From assembly GCA_028386065.3 (NCBI GenBank), contig JAKUCV010002062.1, forward strand, positions 89,735 through 153,734: a stretch of DNA of 64,000 bases, given 5' to 3'. Positions 46,440-57,874 of the stretch are shown here, piece after piece. Position 1 is the first letter of the stretch. Each line of letters begins with the position of its first letter. The position numbers and the translations under genes are program-made. This stretch comes from Turnera subulata (lineage: Eukaryota; Streptophyta; Magnoliopsida; Malpighiales; Passifloraceae). The notes below the pieces were generated by a model. The model did not search any database. It saw only the letters and a list, made by a program, of their open reading frames with translations, and was not told the DNA's origin.

Positions 46440-47960
46440 AGCCATGAACCAGAGTGCAGTAGTGCCGAGAGCATTTGTGATCACCGCTGATGAGGATCCA
46501 GAGAATGCCGATGTTATAGCAAGTACTTTTACAATCTTTGGTAGTACTGCTTATACTTTGATTGATCCTGGTGCTACGCATTCGTTTATTGCACAAAGCT
46601 TTGTAATACTACATAACTGTACGGGAGAGAATTTAGCTTGTCCGATGAGGGTTAGGTTACCTGCGGGTATAGTGGTCAGGTTAACCCATGTGTGCAGAGA
46701 CGTTTCGCTTTTATACGATAGCGAGGTTTTTCTTGCTCGGTTGATTGTGATGAACATGGGAGGTTTCGACATCATCTTGGGGATGGATTGGTTGTCCAAG
46801 TACAGTGCTATGGTGAACTGTCGAACCAAGGAAGTGCTGTTGACTTCCGATGGTGGACATAAGATTTTGTTGACAGGTATTGGGAGAGCTGCTACTACAT
46901 GTAGTATCTCCGCTAATCAAGATATTGGGATTAAGCCGTTGGAACCAGATGCTTTGTTGACCCATGTCAAGGGAGAAGAAGTTCAGACTCCGGTTTTGGA
47001 GGACATCATAGTTGTGAGGGAGTTTCCAGATGTGTTTCGGGAGGATCTGCCAGGATTGCCACCTGACAGAGAAGTTGAGTACACCATCGATTTGATGCCA
47101 GGAGTGACACCCATTTCGATGGCACCATATCGGATGGCACCGACAGAACTCCAGGAGTTGAAGAAGCAGTTGGATGAGTTGCTCGAGAAGGGTTTCATCA
47201 GAACTAGTACATTACCTTGGGGATCACTAGTCCTCTTTGTGAAGAAGAAAGATGGCAGTTTACGGATGTGTGTGGACTACCGGCAGCTGAACAAAGTGAC
47301 AGTGAAGAACAAGTACCCGCTTCCCAGGATTGATGACCTCTTTGATCAGCTACAGGGAGCTACCGTATTTTCCAAGATAGATCTTCGATCTGGCTACCAT
47401 CAGGTCAAAATTGTAGAGAAGGACATACCGAAGAGGTCTTCCGTACTCAGTGTGGACATTTTGAGTTCACAGTGGTTCCTTTTGGTTTGACCAATGCACC
47501 TGCAGTTTTCATGTGCTTGATGCACTTGGTCCTGAACGAGTTCTTGGACAAGTTCGTGGTAGTCTTCATCGACGACATTCTGATATACTCCAAGAGCAGG
47601 GAAGAATATGAGGAGCATCTGAGGGTAGTACTACAGAGGCTGCGAGAGAAAGAGTTGTATGCCAAGTTCAGCAAGTGCGAGTTCTGGCTTGAGGAAGTTG
47701 CATTCCTTGGACATGTTGTATCCGGAGATGGGATTAACGTTGACCCTGCTAAAGCGAAAGTTGTTCTAGAGTGGGAGCCGCCCAAGACGGTACCCGAAGT
47801 CAAAAGTTTTCTTGGCCTTGCAGGATATTACTGGAGATTCATCGAGGATTTTTTCTTGATAGCCAGTCTCATGACCAAGCTATTGAGGAAAGATCAAGCC
47901 TTTGTATGGAGTGATGCCTGCCAGAGGAGTTTTGATGAACTAAAGAAGAAGTTGACATCA
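46440..47960 (+). pseudogene. Gypsy protease and reverse transcriptase, frameshifted
   Basis: Continuing in the gag frame, the aspartic protease has the active-site segment [13 protein letters not shown] and a flap-like [13 protein letters not shown] follows with [35 protein letters not shown] and [16 protein letters not shown] single-base shift near 47434 ends the frame at 47490; the correct frame resumes with [13 protein letters not shown], the catalytic [10 protein letters not shown] (F-I-D-D) and [11 protein letters not shown]. Both catalytic Asp of the RT are still present, but the shift separates the palm halves. Confidence 0.92.
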
Positions 47961-48563
47961 GCACTAGTCCTGACAGTACCTAAGCCAGGAGTGGAGTACG
48001 TGCTATTTTGTGATGCTTCAGGTCTTGGTTTGGGAGCAGTTCTGATGCAAGAGGGCCGAGTGATTGCCTATGCTTCGAGACAGTTGACGCCACATGAGAA
48101 GAACTACCCAACACATGATCTGGAGATGGCCGCAGTGATCCTTGCCTTGAAGATTTAGCGACATTATCTGTTTGGAGAGAGATATCGGATCTTCACAGAT
48201 CATAAGAGTCTCAAGTACATCATGACTCAGAAGGAACTTAACCTGCGACAACGACGTTGGGTTGAGTTGCTGAATGATTATGATTGTACTATTGAGTATC
48301 ACCCTAGAAAAGCTAACGTGGTAGCTGATGCTTTGGGCCGGAGACAACCAGAAGAAGCTTCCATGACATACTCGATGTCCTCACTCATCGAGTTAAGGAA
48401 GATGGGAGTTGATTTGTCAGTTGATGAGACAGGAGCTTTGTTGACCCATATTGAGGTCAAGTCTAACTTGAGAGGTTGGATTGTGGAATTACAAGATGGA
48501 GATCCTGACTTGATCAAGCTGAAGGAAGCAGTCCGTAGTGGAAAAAAGACAAGTTTCGCATAG
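47961..48563 (+). pseudogene. Gypsy RNase H, one premature TAG
   Basis: Sequence [18 protein letters not shown] carries the first Asp, and [16 protein letters not shown] the Glu. A TAG at 48156 replaces a residue that is Trp in this context (normally W-R-H-Y-L), and the frame continues through [11 protein letters not shown] with its Asp and [13 protein letters not shown]. The frame then ends at 48563 because of an indel in the A-run near 48541-48547. Confidence 0.9.
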
Positions 48564-48577
48564 CTGAGGATAATGCA

Positions 48578-49894
48578 TTGATGCTGGGGAAACGTTTATG
48601 TGTACCCAGTGTTGGTGATCTATGCAGTCAGATTTTGGAAGGACATATGACGCTGTATGCTATGCATCCCGGGAGCACCAAGATGAACCAGAACTTGAGG
48701 AGTCATTTTTGGTGGCCACGTATGAAGAAAGATGTAGCTGAGTATGTGGCTAAGTGTATCACTTGTCAGCAAGTGAAAGCCGAGCATCAGGCTCCAACAG
48801 GGAAGATGAGATCGTTGTCAGTGCCAGAGTGGAAGTGGGAGATGATCACTATGAATTTTGTGGTTGGATTACCGTTGACCCGGAGACAGCATGATGCCAT
48901 CTGGGTTATCGTTGATCGACTTACAAAATCAACTCATTTTCTCCCCATCCGACAGACAGATACTTTGGATAAGTTGGCGAAACAGTATGTTGCAGAGATT
49001 GTAAGACTACATGGGATTCCTAAGTCCATAGTACCAGACAGAGATCCGAGGTTCACATCACGGTTTTGGAAGAGTCTGCAAGCAGCTTTGGGGACGAAGC
49101 TGAGTTTCAGCACCGCATTTCATCCTCAGACTGACGGACAGTCAGAGAGGACTATTCAGACACTGGAGGACATGTTAAGGGCTTGTGCTCTTAATTTAAG
49201 TGGGAGTTGGGATCAGTATTTGTCTCTAGCGGAGTTCGCCTACAACAACAGTTTTCATTCCAGCATTGGCATGCCACCGTTTGAAGCTCTTTACGGAAGG
49301 AAATGCCGAAGTCTAGTATGTTGGGATGAAGAAGGTCTCCGTTTGATTGTGGGACCAGATTTGGTTAAGCAGACATTTGACAAGATTTAGGTAGTTAAGC
49401 AGAGTATGAGAGCAGCACAGGACCGATAGAAAAGTTATGCTGAAAAGCATTGTCGTGAGATGGAGTACCAAGTAGGAGAATGGGGTTTCCTCCGAGTTGC
49501 ACCTTGGAAGGGTGTTATCAGGTTCGGGAAAAGAGGGAAGCTGAGTCCCAGGTACATCGAACCATATGAGATTGTGGAAAAGGTTGGACCCTTGGCGTAC
49601 AGACTATCCTTACTAGAGGAGTTGTCCCGGATTCATGATGTGTTTCATGTTTCCATGTTGAGGAGGTACAGATCTGAGGATATGGTTACTACAGCATATG
49701 TCGAGGTCGCAGAGGATCTTACGTACACAGAGTTGCCAGAACAGATTCTTGCTCTGGAAGTCAGACAGTTGAGGAACCGAGTCATTCCGATGGTAAAAGT
49801 CAAGCGGAGCAAGCACTCTGCGAACGAGTCCACGTGGGAAGTTGAGGAGCACATGCGTTCTCAGTATCCGCACCTGTTTACAGCACCAGAGTGA
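48578..49894 (+). pseudogene. Gypsy integrase with chromodomain-like tail, catalytic Asp lost
   Basis: A zinc-binding N-terminus (HPGSTKM... AKCITCQQVK) precedes the catalytic core. The first of the D,D,E triad lies in a segment that reads TMNFVVGLP, where the lineage has MDF: Asp is Asn. The second (PDRDPRFTS) and the Glu (GQSERTIQTLEDM) are intact. TAG stops at 49388 and 49427 interrupt the linker. The last part (GPLAYRLSLLEEL, HVSMLRRY) ends with STWEVEEHMRSQYPHLF, resembling the C-terminal chromodomain-type region of Tekay elements that guides insertion into chromatin. Confidence 0.9.
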
Positions 49895-49917
49895 ATTTCG
49901 GGGACGGAATTCTTTTT

Positions 49918-49929
49918 AAGGTGGGTAGG
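49918..49929 (+). promoter_or_regulatory. Polypurine tract
   Basis: AAGGTGGGTAGG sits directly upstream of the 3' LTR at 49931, following GGGGACGGAATTCTTTTT; the lineage usually has a purer AAGGGGGGAG-type tract, so this one is degraded by T residues. Confidence 0.75.
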
Positions 49930-49930
49930 C

Positions 49931-52786
49931 TGTAACAGCCCGGGTAATTTTTAAGTTTTTACCGCCACCATAAAATTTATTTTACAGTTATTTACCATAA
50001 AAATTAATCTTGGGTAATTAATTTATGGTAATTCGTGCGTTGGATTCCGAAACCGAGCCCTGTTCCACGCTCGGGATTTTTCTGCGGATTTTCCGGACCA
50101 AGTTGGGATTTTTCGGGTCCAGGAGTCTTCAGAAAAGTCTGGATTAACCCCGAGTTAACGGACCAGAAATAAATTCAAGGAGGTATTATAGTTATTTTCT
50201 GGTCCGGACAGAATGCGGCTCACATGCTGCACAGTGAGGGGGCTGCAGCCGCCATTCACTGTGAGGCATGTGAATAGCCAGTGCATGCCCGTGACTCTAT
50301 TTTCTTCTTCTCCTGCACCATCTCCTGCATACCACCATATTTCCCTTTATCATTTTCTTTCCTCTGCCCAGCTCTTCCTCTGCAAAACTTCATCTGCAAC
50401 ACACTGCCAGCAACCAAACTCCACCTTCCTTCATTCCAAAAAAAAAAAAAAACAAACAACACACAACCTGCACCGCCACGTCACCCCTCTTCCCCTTCTT
50501 CTTTTCTTTTTTTTCTTTCTTCATACGGCCGCCACCGTGGCCGAGCCGCCACCGGCCGCCTTCCTCTCCTCCCTTTCCATCTCGTCGCTGCAACCTGAAG
50601 TCGCAGCCGACGCCGTCCTCCTCACGCACCTCCACCGACGCACATGTCGTCATCGACCTCTCCTTCTCCTCCCTGCCGCGTCACGGGCGCCTTCCCTCTG
50701 CAGCAGATCGACGCCGACGACGACGGGAGCGCATTTCCTTGCCGCCTGCACACTGACGACCCGAGCAGACCCACGCCTTCCGTTCTTCCTCGCAACGCCG
50801 CTGCGTCGGTCTCCTCCCCTCATGCCATTCTCGCCTGCCTCGCCCCGAGTCGCCGATCGTCGCGTCGACGCTGCAGATTACAAGGTGAGCACGACCCGGC
50901 TGTATGGCGTTCGGGTCGGGTCGACCCGCGTGTAGTAAATGGGTATGGGTTGCGATTTGGGCTAGGGTTGTAGGCTGGTGTATTGTGGGCTTGGGTGTGT
51001 GGGCTTAAAAGTTGGGTTTGGGTAATTGTGTTTGGGTTGCTGGGTTTGACGCTGGGCCGGATCATGGACTGTATACTGGGCTAGACTCTAGGCCTGCACA
51101 TGGGCTGCTCCTGGGCTCCTGTTTGGGGCCTGGGCTTGGCACTGTGCATGGCCTGATCTGGAACTGTTTAGCCCAACCTGGAATTAAAAAAAAAAAAGAG
51201 AAGAAAGAAAATGAAAATAAAATCAAATCTGGAAAAATTGTAATTCTGAAAAATAAAATATAATTTGTGGAAACAATATCTTGGAAAAATTTAGGGAATA
51301 ATATTATGGAAAGTACGATTTTAGGAAAAGTATATTATATATAGTAAATAATAATTATTTTGAGGAAAAATTTTGGAAAGGGTATTATCAAGGTAATAAA
51401 ATACCGGAATAATATCCGGGTATAGGTATAGGTATAAGTATAGTATTATCTTAGACACTGGAAATAAATGGTGAATTATGACGATAAAGGAAAATTAACC
51501 TGGGGGAGTAACCGAGACGAGTCGGTATTTTTTTTTCATAATACAGTAGTAGCATGACATTTGCATATCACTTATGTGTGCATATTACTTGTTTGATATA
51601 GGAGTTGATAACGAGCAGATACCTGTGGAACCGGACTTGGAGTCTGTGGGGCATTTCCAAACTTGATAGTCGGCTAAGGTGAGGATGGATAACCCTTGAT
51701 ATGTGCCCGTAATGCTGTGTGTGTATTTTTGTTGTTTGATTGAACTGCTGATATGTTTATTGTCTGTTACTTGATTGTTGCGAAATTATTGATGCTGTTG
51801 TTGGATTGTGTTAGACTTGTGTATATTGAGTTGGATATAATGTTGAACTGATAATTTTGTACAGTTAGTGATAAGAGATTGTGATAAGAGATTGAGTCTG
51901 TGGTTTAATCTGAGATAATAGGAAATTGGATAATTGATGAAAGAGTATTGGAATTGGACTGAATTTGAGATGATGATTTAATTGTCACGTGGAAAGTAGT
52001 GGTACGACTAGATGGTTAGAGGCTAGTTATGTGGTGTCATGGCCGGTTTGGTTGGTTGTTGGGGATGTTGATCCCGGATGATGTTGTTATTGGGATGTTG
52101 ATCCCGGATTTTTTGATATTGGGATGTTGATCCCGGATTGTTGATATTGGGATGTTGATCCCGGATTGTGGTTGGGCCTGGCATCCGAAATTAGTTAATA
52201 ACCAGGTACGACCCTAGCTTGTCCTGTGATGGGGCCCGGAAGATAAAATTGGTAAATGTAATAATAAGCATTCTTTTGGTCTTGGCTCGGTTATTGATAG
52301 TAGTATCTTTGTGATGTGATTGTCTGTGTTTACTTTAGAAGCATTATGGTTGATTATATATCTTTATTTATCCTTCGTCGGTGAGCACTTCGGACTCACC
52401 CCTCGCCTGCGGGGTTTCATCCCGTAGGTTTAGTTGCTTCGTAGTTCAGGTACGATGTTCGATGGCTGCTGCTTTCTTCTCCACCTGACTCCGGATCTAT
52501 ACCTCCGTTGCATGTGCATTTAAGTCTTCCGTTGCTGTGCCATATATGTTGCTGCTATCCTTTATTGCCTTGTTGTTGTCTATTTGGATTAAACTGCTGT
52601 TGTTGAGTGACATGAGTGGATTGAATAATGGTCCCCGGGTATAGGAGACAGTTGTATTATGTTCAGTGAGCTATTGAATTTGATTTACTGTGTAGTACTT
52701 TACTGCGATGTACTGTCTGTTCTATCATTAAGAATAGTTCCGGCACGTGTTTACTGTGACCGGTAAATACGGGTCGGGGCGCTTCA
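49931..52786 (+). repeat. 3' LTR of the gypsy element (2856 bp)
   Basis: Collinear with the 5' LTR throughout, 12 bp shorter, with small indels in poly(A) and CT-rich parts. Carries its own copy of the four-palindrome array (52062-52162). Confidence 0.95.
52062..52162. repeat. Array of four GGGAT-GTTG-ATCCC palindromes (3' LTR)
   Basis: Copies at 52062, 52092, 52121 and 52149, all with perfect arms, matching the 5' LTR array in number and spacing. Confidence 0.9.
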
Positions 52787-52969
52787 GTTGTTTTTCTCCA
52801 TATTTTCTATTCAAATGCACCCAAAACTAAAAGATTTGGTTCCTTGGAGTAGGTATTCAGTCCAATTATTTTAGTAAATAGACTATTTTTAAGTTTTCTC
52901 ATGCGGGAACTAGGGTTGCCCTTGCCGACAACAATAATAAATTTTGTTTTCGGTGAATCTATTTCCTTA

Positions 52970-53765
52970 GGGCATGTTTGGTACCACTTCTATTTTAAAG
53001 TTTTTGGTTTATCAAAATCCAAAATTTTTATACATTTTGATTTTTAATTTTTTTGAAAAACTATTTTAAAACTATTAACATAATACGTGCAATTAATTTA
53101 TTATGTAAAATAAATTACTTACGTGAATAAAAATGATGATCATTTATCATATAAATGTAATTCATATATAATTTAATAAAATATTGTCATAAAAGTAATG
53201 CCAAATTATTTAAATTTAAAATTTAAAAAAATATTTAACAATATTTATGTACTAAAAATAAATTAAAATTATAATATCAATATTGATTATATTTATCTCA
53301 CAAATATTGTGTTATTCTGTTTAGAACCTAAGTCATCTGCCGAAGTTGTCTGGAATTAATACCGAAAATTAATCTTTCTTTGCTATTTTCAATGACAACA
53401 TTTTTGTTCTCATACTCTTCAAATAGAGTTTAAGGTTTAGGGTTTAAAGTTTTAGAATATAGGGTTTTAGGTTTTAGGATTTAGGGCTTAAAATTTTAGG
53501 ATTTAGGATTTTAAGATTCAAGATTTTAGGGTTTAGAGTTTAAGATTTAGGATTTATAGTTTAGAGCTTTAGAGTTTAGGATTTTAAGATTTAAGATTTA
53601 GGGTTTAAGATTTAAATTTTTAGTTTTTAGGATTTAAAATTTAAGGTTTAGGGTTTAAGATTTGAGATTTACTTAAAAAATAAGCCAAAAGTGTATAGGC
53701 AAATATATTTTTGGTTTTTTTTAAAATAAAACTAAAAACTAAGAAATGCAACGATACCATAGGCC
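52970..53765. mobile_element. PIF/Harbinger-like MITE, TSD TTA
   Basis: Starts GGGCATGTTTGGTACC and, reverse-complemented from the right end, GGCCTATGGTATCG, with further shared blocks (AGTTTTT, GGTTT/AGTTTT), flanked by TTA at 52967-52969 and 53766-53768. The GGGC.TGTTTGGT start and TTA TSD fit the PIF/Harbinger superfamily. The AT-rich body is non-coding and includes the telomere-like repeat tract. Confidence 0.55.
53425..53670. repeat. Degenerate telomere-like (TTTAGGG-related) repeat tract
   Basis: About 245 bp composed of variants of TTTAGGG, TTTAGGATT, TTTAGAGT and TTTAAGATT in one orientation, close to the plant telomeric unit but heavily mutated. Lies inside the Harbinger-like MITE. 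Confidence 0.75.
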
Positions 53766-53768
53766 TTA

Positions 53769-55448
53769 CATTTTCGTTTTATGCCGATAAAGAGTCTAGG
53801 CGTATACTCATGTGATTTTCCAAATATTATCAATTATTATTTCGATAAAGCAAATATTATCAATAAAGCAAATATTATCAATTATTATTTCCTATGTTTT
53901 TATATAAAGTAATTTTAAGACGTAGGCTATGAAGATGACTCGCATTTTAAGCCAATTGCTTTGCTACAAAGACGAAGACTACGTTAAAGGAATAGCTTTG
54001 CAATCCCAATTGATTCGACGTGGAATCAGAATTGTAGGGTCATAAATTCGTAACGCCTTTCTTTCATTTCTTTTATCTTTTCTTTCCTTTTTTGTCATCC
54101 CCTTCAATTCTTCCCTCTAAGTACTCCCTTGACAATTAAAAATTACTTGAAAATAAACAAATAAAGGAAATGAGGAGCTTTAAATTTAAATTCCTAGAAA
54201 ATAACAAAAGCATAAGAATTTTTCTTTAACTCACTACATAAAATTACACAATAAGATTTATCTACTTCATAAAAAGATTTACAAAGGCACACTACTTCGA
54301 CGACGAGCGTCTCTACGAACCTCATAACCTGTATAATCCATGTCACAACCACTAAGCCAGCAGGTGAAGGTGGCGTATACGTATGGGGGAAAACATATCC
54401 TTGTTGGTTAATTTTGACAACAAATAAAGAACAACTCTTCAAGTCAAATCTTCCTCCATGATTTTTAGCTTCCATGGTCTTATTTTCAAAAAAAAAAAAA
54501 ACCCAAAACATGTGAATGGGGCTCCCAAAGAAGAGAACTAACGCATCAACAATTGATGCAAATTGATATATGAGAAGAACATGTAGGCGGGTGGGCACAT
54601 GAGCAGCGCATGGTTTTCTCCTAAATTTTAAATTTGGATCTGGTGATGAATAGTGCTTCGTCTTCAACCTCCCCCAAACAAGTTCTCATACTTTCTCCTT
54701 CTCCTCTTCAATTTAGTCAGGGCCTTTGAAAAGTTAGAGCTCTACTCATCAACGTTTTGCATTTTGCTACTGCAACTAAGTTTCACTCTTAATTTTTGCC
54801 TTGTGTTTTAGTTGCTCTTCACAACCAGATCTGCTTAGTTTCTTGATTTATCAAAGTTTAGTTTTCGATAGAATCTGGAGGTTTGGTGCTCATCTATGAT
54901 GTAATCGATGGTGGTCTTGGCAGCGACGGTGTGACAAGCGAAGGTATAACGGCGACGGGGATAAAGGCGATGATGAAGGGGACCCCGGTGTCATGTTTGA
55001 TATCTGGGCCTGGTATTTCCTTGCTAACCAACATAGATATTGCGGTGAAAGCTCGATTGATAGAGCTCATGGATCTATGGCGTCCAATTGGCAAAGCTGC
55101 TTTTAGCAACTGCTCAAGTCATTAAAGCCATTCCTCATTCTTTGTGTCTATTCTGCTTGGAAAGCAAGGTAAAATACCAAGTCTATCTTCTTATTAGTTC
55201 TGAGTTCTAGTATAAATTCATGTTGTAAGCACTCTATTACTAGGCGTTGTTGTATGCTTATTACTTTCATGGCATGCAAAGACTATGTTCGTGTGCTATA
55301 CCCAGTATCCTTACTCTGGTAGTTTGGATCTGCAGTATTGTATTCCGGCTATGTTATTTGCTATTAACACAATATGTCTTTTGAGAAAAAAAAAACTAAA
55401 CCCACAAAAAAGGTACTAAGAATCCAAAAAAAAGTGAGACTAACAAGC
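53769..55448. other. Intergenic, no supported gene
   Basis: Contains a 157-codon open stretch on the minus strand (54194-54667) and an 80-codon one on the plus strand (54883-55125). Neither is recognisable or has coding-like conserved motifs, so neither is annotated as a gene. Confidence 0.45.
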
Positions 55449-55464
55449 AAATTAAGAGAAGCAA

Positions 55465-57546
55465 GTAGATGCACCCTCAAAATTGACCTAATGAAGGCAT
55501 TCGATTCTATAGATTGGAGATTCCTCTTGAATGTCCTTGAAGCCATGGATTTTCCTGCACAATTTATTCTCTGGCTGAAGATCTGTTTTACTACAGCCAA
55601 ATTTTCGATATCCATTAATGGATCACTCTGTGGATTCTTTGGAGGAGGGAAAGGGATGCGTCAAGGAGATCCCCTTTCTCCGTACCTGTTTGTAATCTCT
55701 ATGGAGATTTTATCATGCTTGATTAATAAAGCTGCTGCAGACCATATACTTCCTTATCACCCTCGTTGTTCACATGTTGCTTTGTCGCACCTTTATTTTG
55801 AAGATGATCTCATGATCTTCTTTGATGGTAGTGCAGCATCGGCATCTGCAGTAACACAAATATTACATCAGTTTTACATATTATCTGGCATCCAATTTAA
55901 CCCTGCCAAGTGTGTAGTTTTTCTGGCTAGAGTCACCGATGAACAGAGAGCAATTTCTACAACTCAGAGGTTTCCAACAAGGTATTCTTCCAGTTCGATA
56001 TCTAGGAGTTCCTTTGATATCTGGTAAGCTCTCCTACCAAAATTGTAAACCTCTTATGGAGAAGATAATGGCCAGAATTAATCACTAGAGCTCCCATCTC
56101 CTATCTTTTGCGGGAAGGCTGCAGCTCGTCATTTCAGTCATTTTCAGTGTGCAAAATTATTGGGCCAGCCTTTTTATTCTTCCCTCATGCCTAATGAAAG
56201 AAATTGATCTGTTGTGTACTGCATTTTTGTGTTCTGGAATGTCTTCCAAAGAAGGCCAAAGTTTTTTGGGCTGATATCACTCTTCCGAAACAAGAAGGAG
56301 GACTGTGTATAAAGGAGCTCAAAACCTGGAAGAAAGCCTGCATTGCTCAGAATCTTTGGAATTTATTCCTAAAAGCTGGTTCTCTTTAGGTACCGTGGAT
56401 TCACACCTATTATATCAAAAATCGCAGTTTGTGGAGTATAGATGTCCCTGCTGATTGTTCGTGGAGCTTCAGGAAAATTTTGAAGATGAGGAATCAATTT
56501 TCTCATGGGTTCACTCACATCATTGGAAATGGCGATAACACTTTTTTCTAGTGGGATTCATGGCTTCCACGAGGCTCTGTAAGGTCAGTGTTGAGCTCTG
56601 ACCCTGTTATTACTTCCAAAGTTCCTCTTTATGCCAAGGCTAGCTCTCTGATTTCTAATAATACTTGGCATTGGCCCAATTCTAGATTACCTTTGCTGGC
56701 TCAATTAAAAACAGAAGCTGAGAGCATTTGCCCTTCTATGTGTCCTGATGAAGTAATATGGAATCTATCCTCTAGTGGAAAATTCACTGTCTGTAGTGCT
56801 TGGGAAGCTATTAGACCTAAACATAATCGTGTGGACTGGTTTAAACTGATATGGTCCTCTGGCTATATACCAAAACATAGTTTTATTACCTGGCTGGCCA
56901 TTCTTGATCGATTAAGCACTAGATCAAGATTGCAAAAATGAGGCATTGTTTCTGATGCAAGTTGCTTATTCTGTCCTGCTACACTTGAGAGCCGTGATCA
57001 TATCTTCTTTGCATGCCCCTACTCTTCTTCTATATGGTCTAGTTTGTTGTCTCTCTGTACTATTACCCGAATAGTTGGTGATTGGAGTACGGAATTTCAA
57101 TGGGTAAAATGTCATCTCCAAAAGAGGTCATTAAAGGCCTTAATCCTCAGGGTTGCTTGGGCAGCATGTATTTACCATTTATGGAGAGTAAGAAATCGAC
57201 GACATTTTATGAAATGTTCTCGATCCACTGCAAGTTTACTAGCGGAATTCTGTTTAGACATGTAGCTACGGTTTCAAGGTTTGCATAACTTCAAATTCAG
57301 GATACTTTCGCGGGAGACACATGAGCTATGCAGGTTTTGGGGACTTGATATTCCTGGAATTTCTTTACATGTTAGTTAGTTATAGCTAGTTTCATTGGAA
57401 TTGTTCTAGTAAGTTCAATTTCAAAATGTAATTCATCATGTACTGGTTTGCTATATGCTTTCCATTGTATAACTGTTGTTAATGTTGTTAGGACTTCTCC
57501 TAACCTATGTCAATGAAAATGTTTGATTTGACCCTAAAAAAAAGAA
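55465..57546 (+). mobile_element. 5'-truncated L1-type LINE, TSD AAATTAAGAGAAGCAA
   Basis: A 16-bp TSD occurs at 55449-55464 and 57547-57562 (the first bases may be shared with the poly(A) tail). The element starts inside the RT domain with CTLKIDLMKAFDSIDWRF and continues through KGMRQGDPLSPYLF, HLYFEDDLMIF, LPKQEGGLCIKELKTW and a zf-RVT region YIPKHSFITWLAILDRL, ending with AWAACIYHLWRVRNRR and a poly(A) at about 57535. It is the same family as the full-length LINE at 10380-15747. The catalytic box reads FEDD instead of FADD, and several stops and frameshifts interrupt the frame. Confidence 0.9.
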
Positions 57547-57874
57547 AAATTAAGAGAAGCAAATAAACAACTAAATGAAATGAAGTTTGATGCGGGCTTA
57601 CCGCTCAAAGAAAGTCGTTGGCGCAATGCCGGATTCATAGATCTAGAATTTTCTTTAGGAGGAAGGATGAGAGAGAAGAGATATAAAATCTTAATTTTTA
57701 TCCATATACACATTAAAAATGCAAAATGCAACATGATACCAATCTTTTTCCAATATCATGGTAGCAAATTTTTATTTTTTCATATAAGTCACTATCATGA
57801 TATAAATTTGGCTCCTCTTGATTTTATTTTCTCATACAAGTCACTGAATTTTTTTGGACATATACTGTAAATTT

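Larger units (their letters stand above)
42279..52786 (+). mobile_element. Complete Ty3/gypsy (Tekay/Del-type chromovirus) retrotransposon, TSD GTTGT
   Basis: The element spans 10,508 bp with the TSD GTTGT at 42274-42278 and 52787-52791. LTRs are 42279-45146 and 49931-52786, both starting TGTAACAGC and ending GGGGCGCTTCA. The PBS follows the first LTR and the polypurine tract precedes the second. Gag, protease, RT, RNase H, integrase and a chromodomain-like C-terminus occur in that order, the order expected for Ty3/gypsy. Long LTRs, the GVKP-free RT context and the terminal WEVEEHMRSQYPHLF block point to the Tekay/Del lineage. Over the first 330 bp the LTRs differ at about 16 sites by eye, though other parts are nearer identical, so the insertion is not recent. 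Multiple stops make it non-autonomous. Confidence 0.96.

Noticed and set aside
54194..54667. 157-codon minus-strand open stretch
   Set aside because: No recognisable motif, contains a poly(A/T)-encoded Phe run, and no promoter or splice partner was seen.
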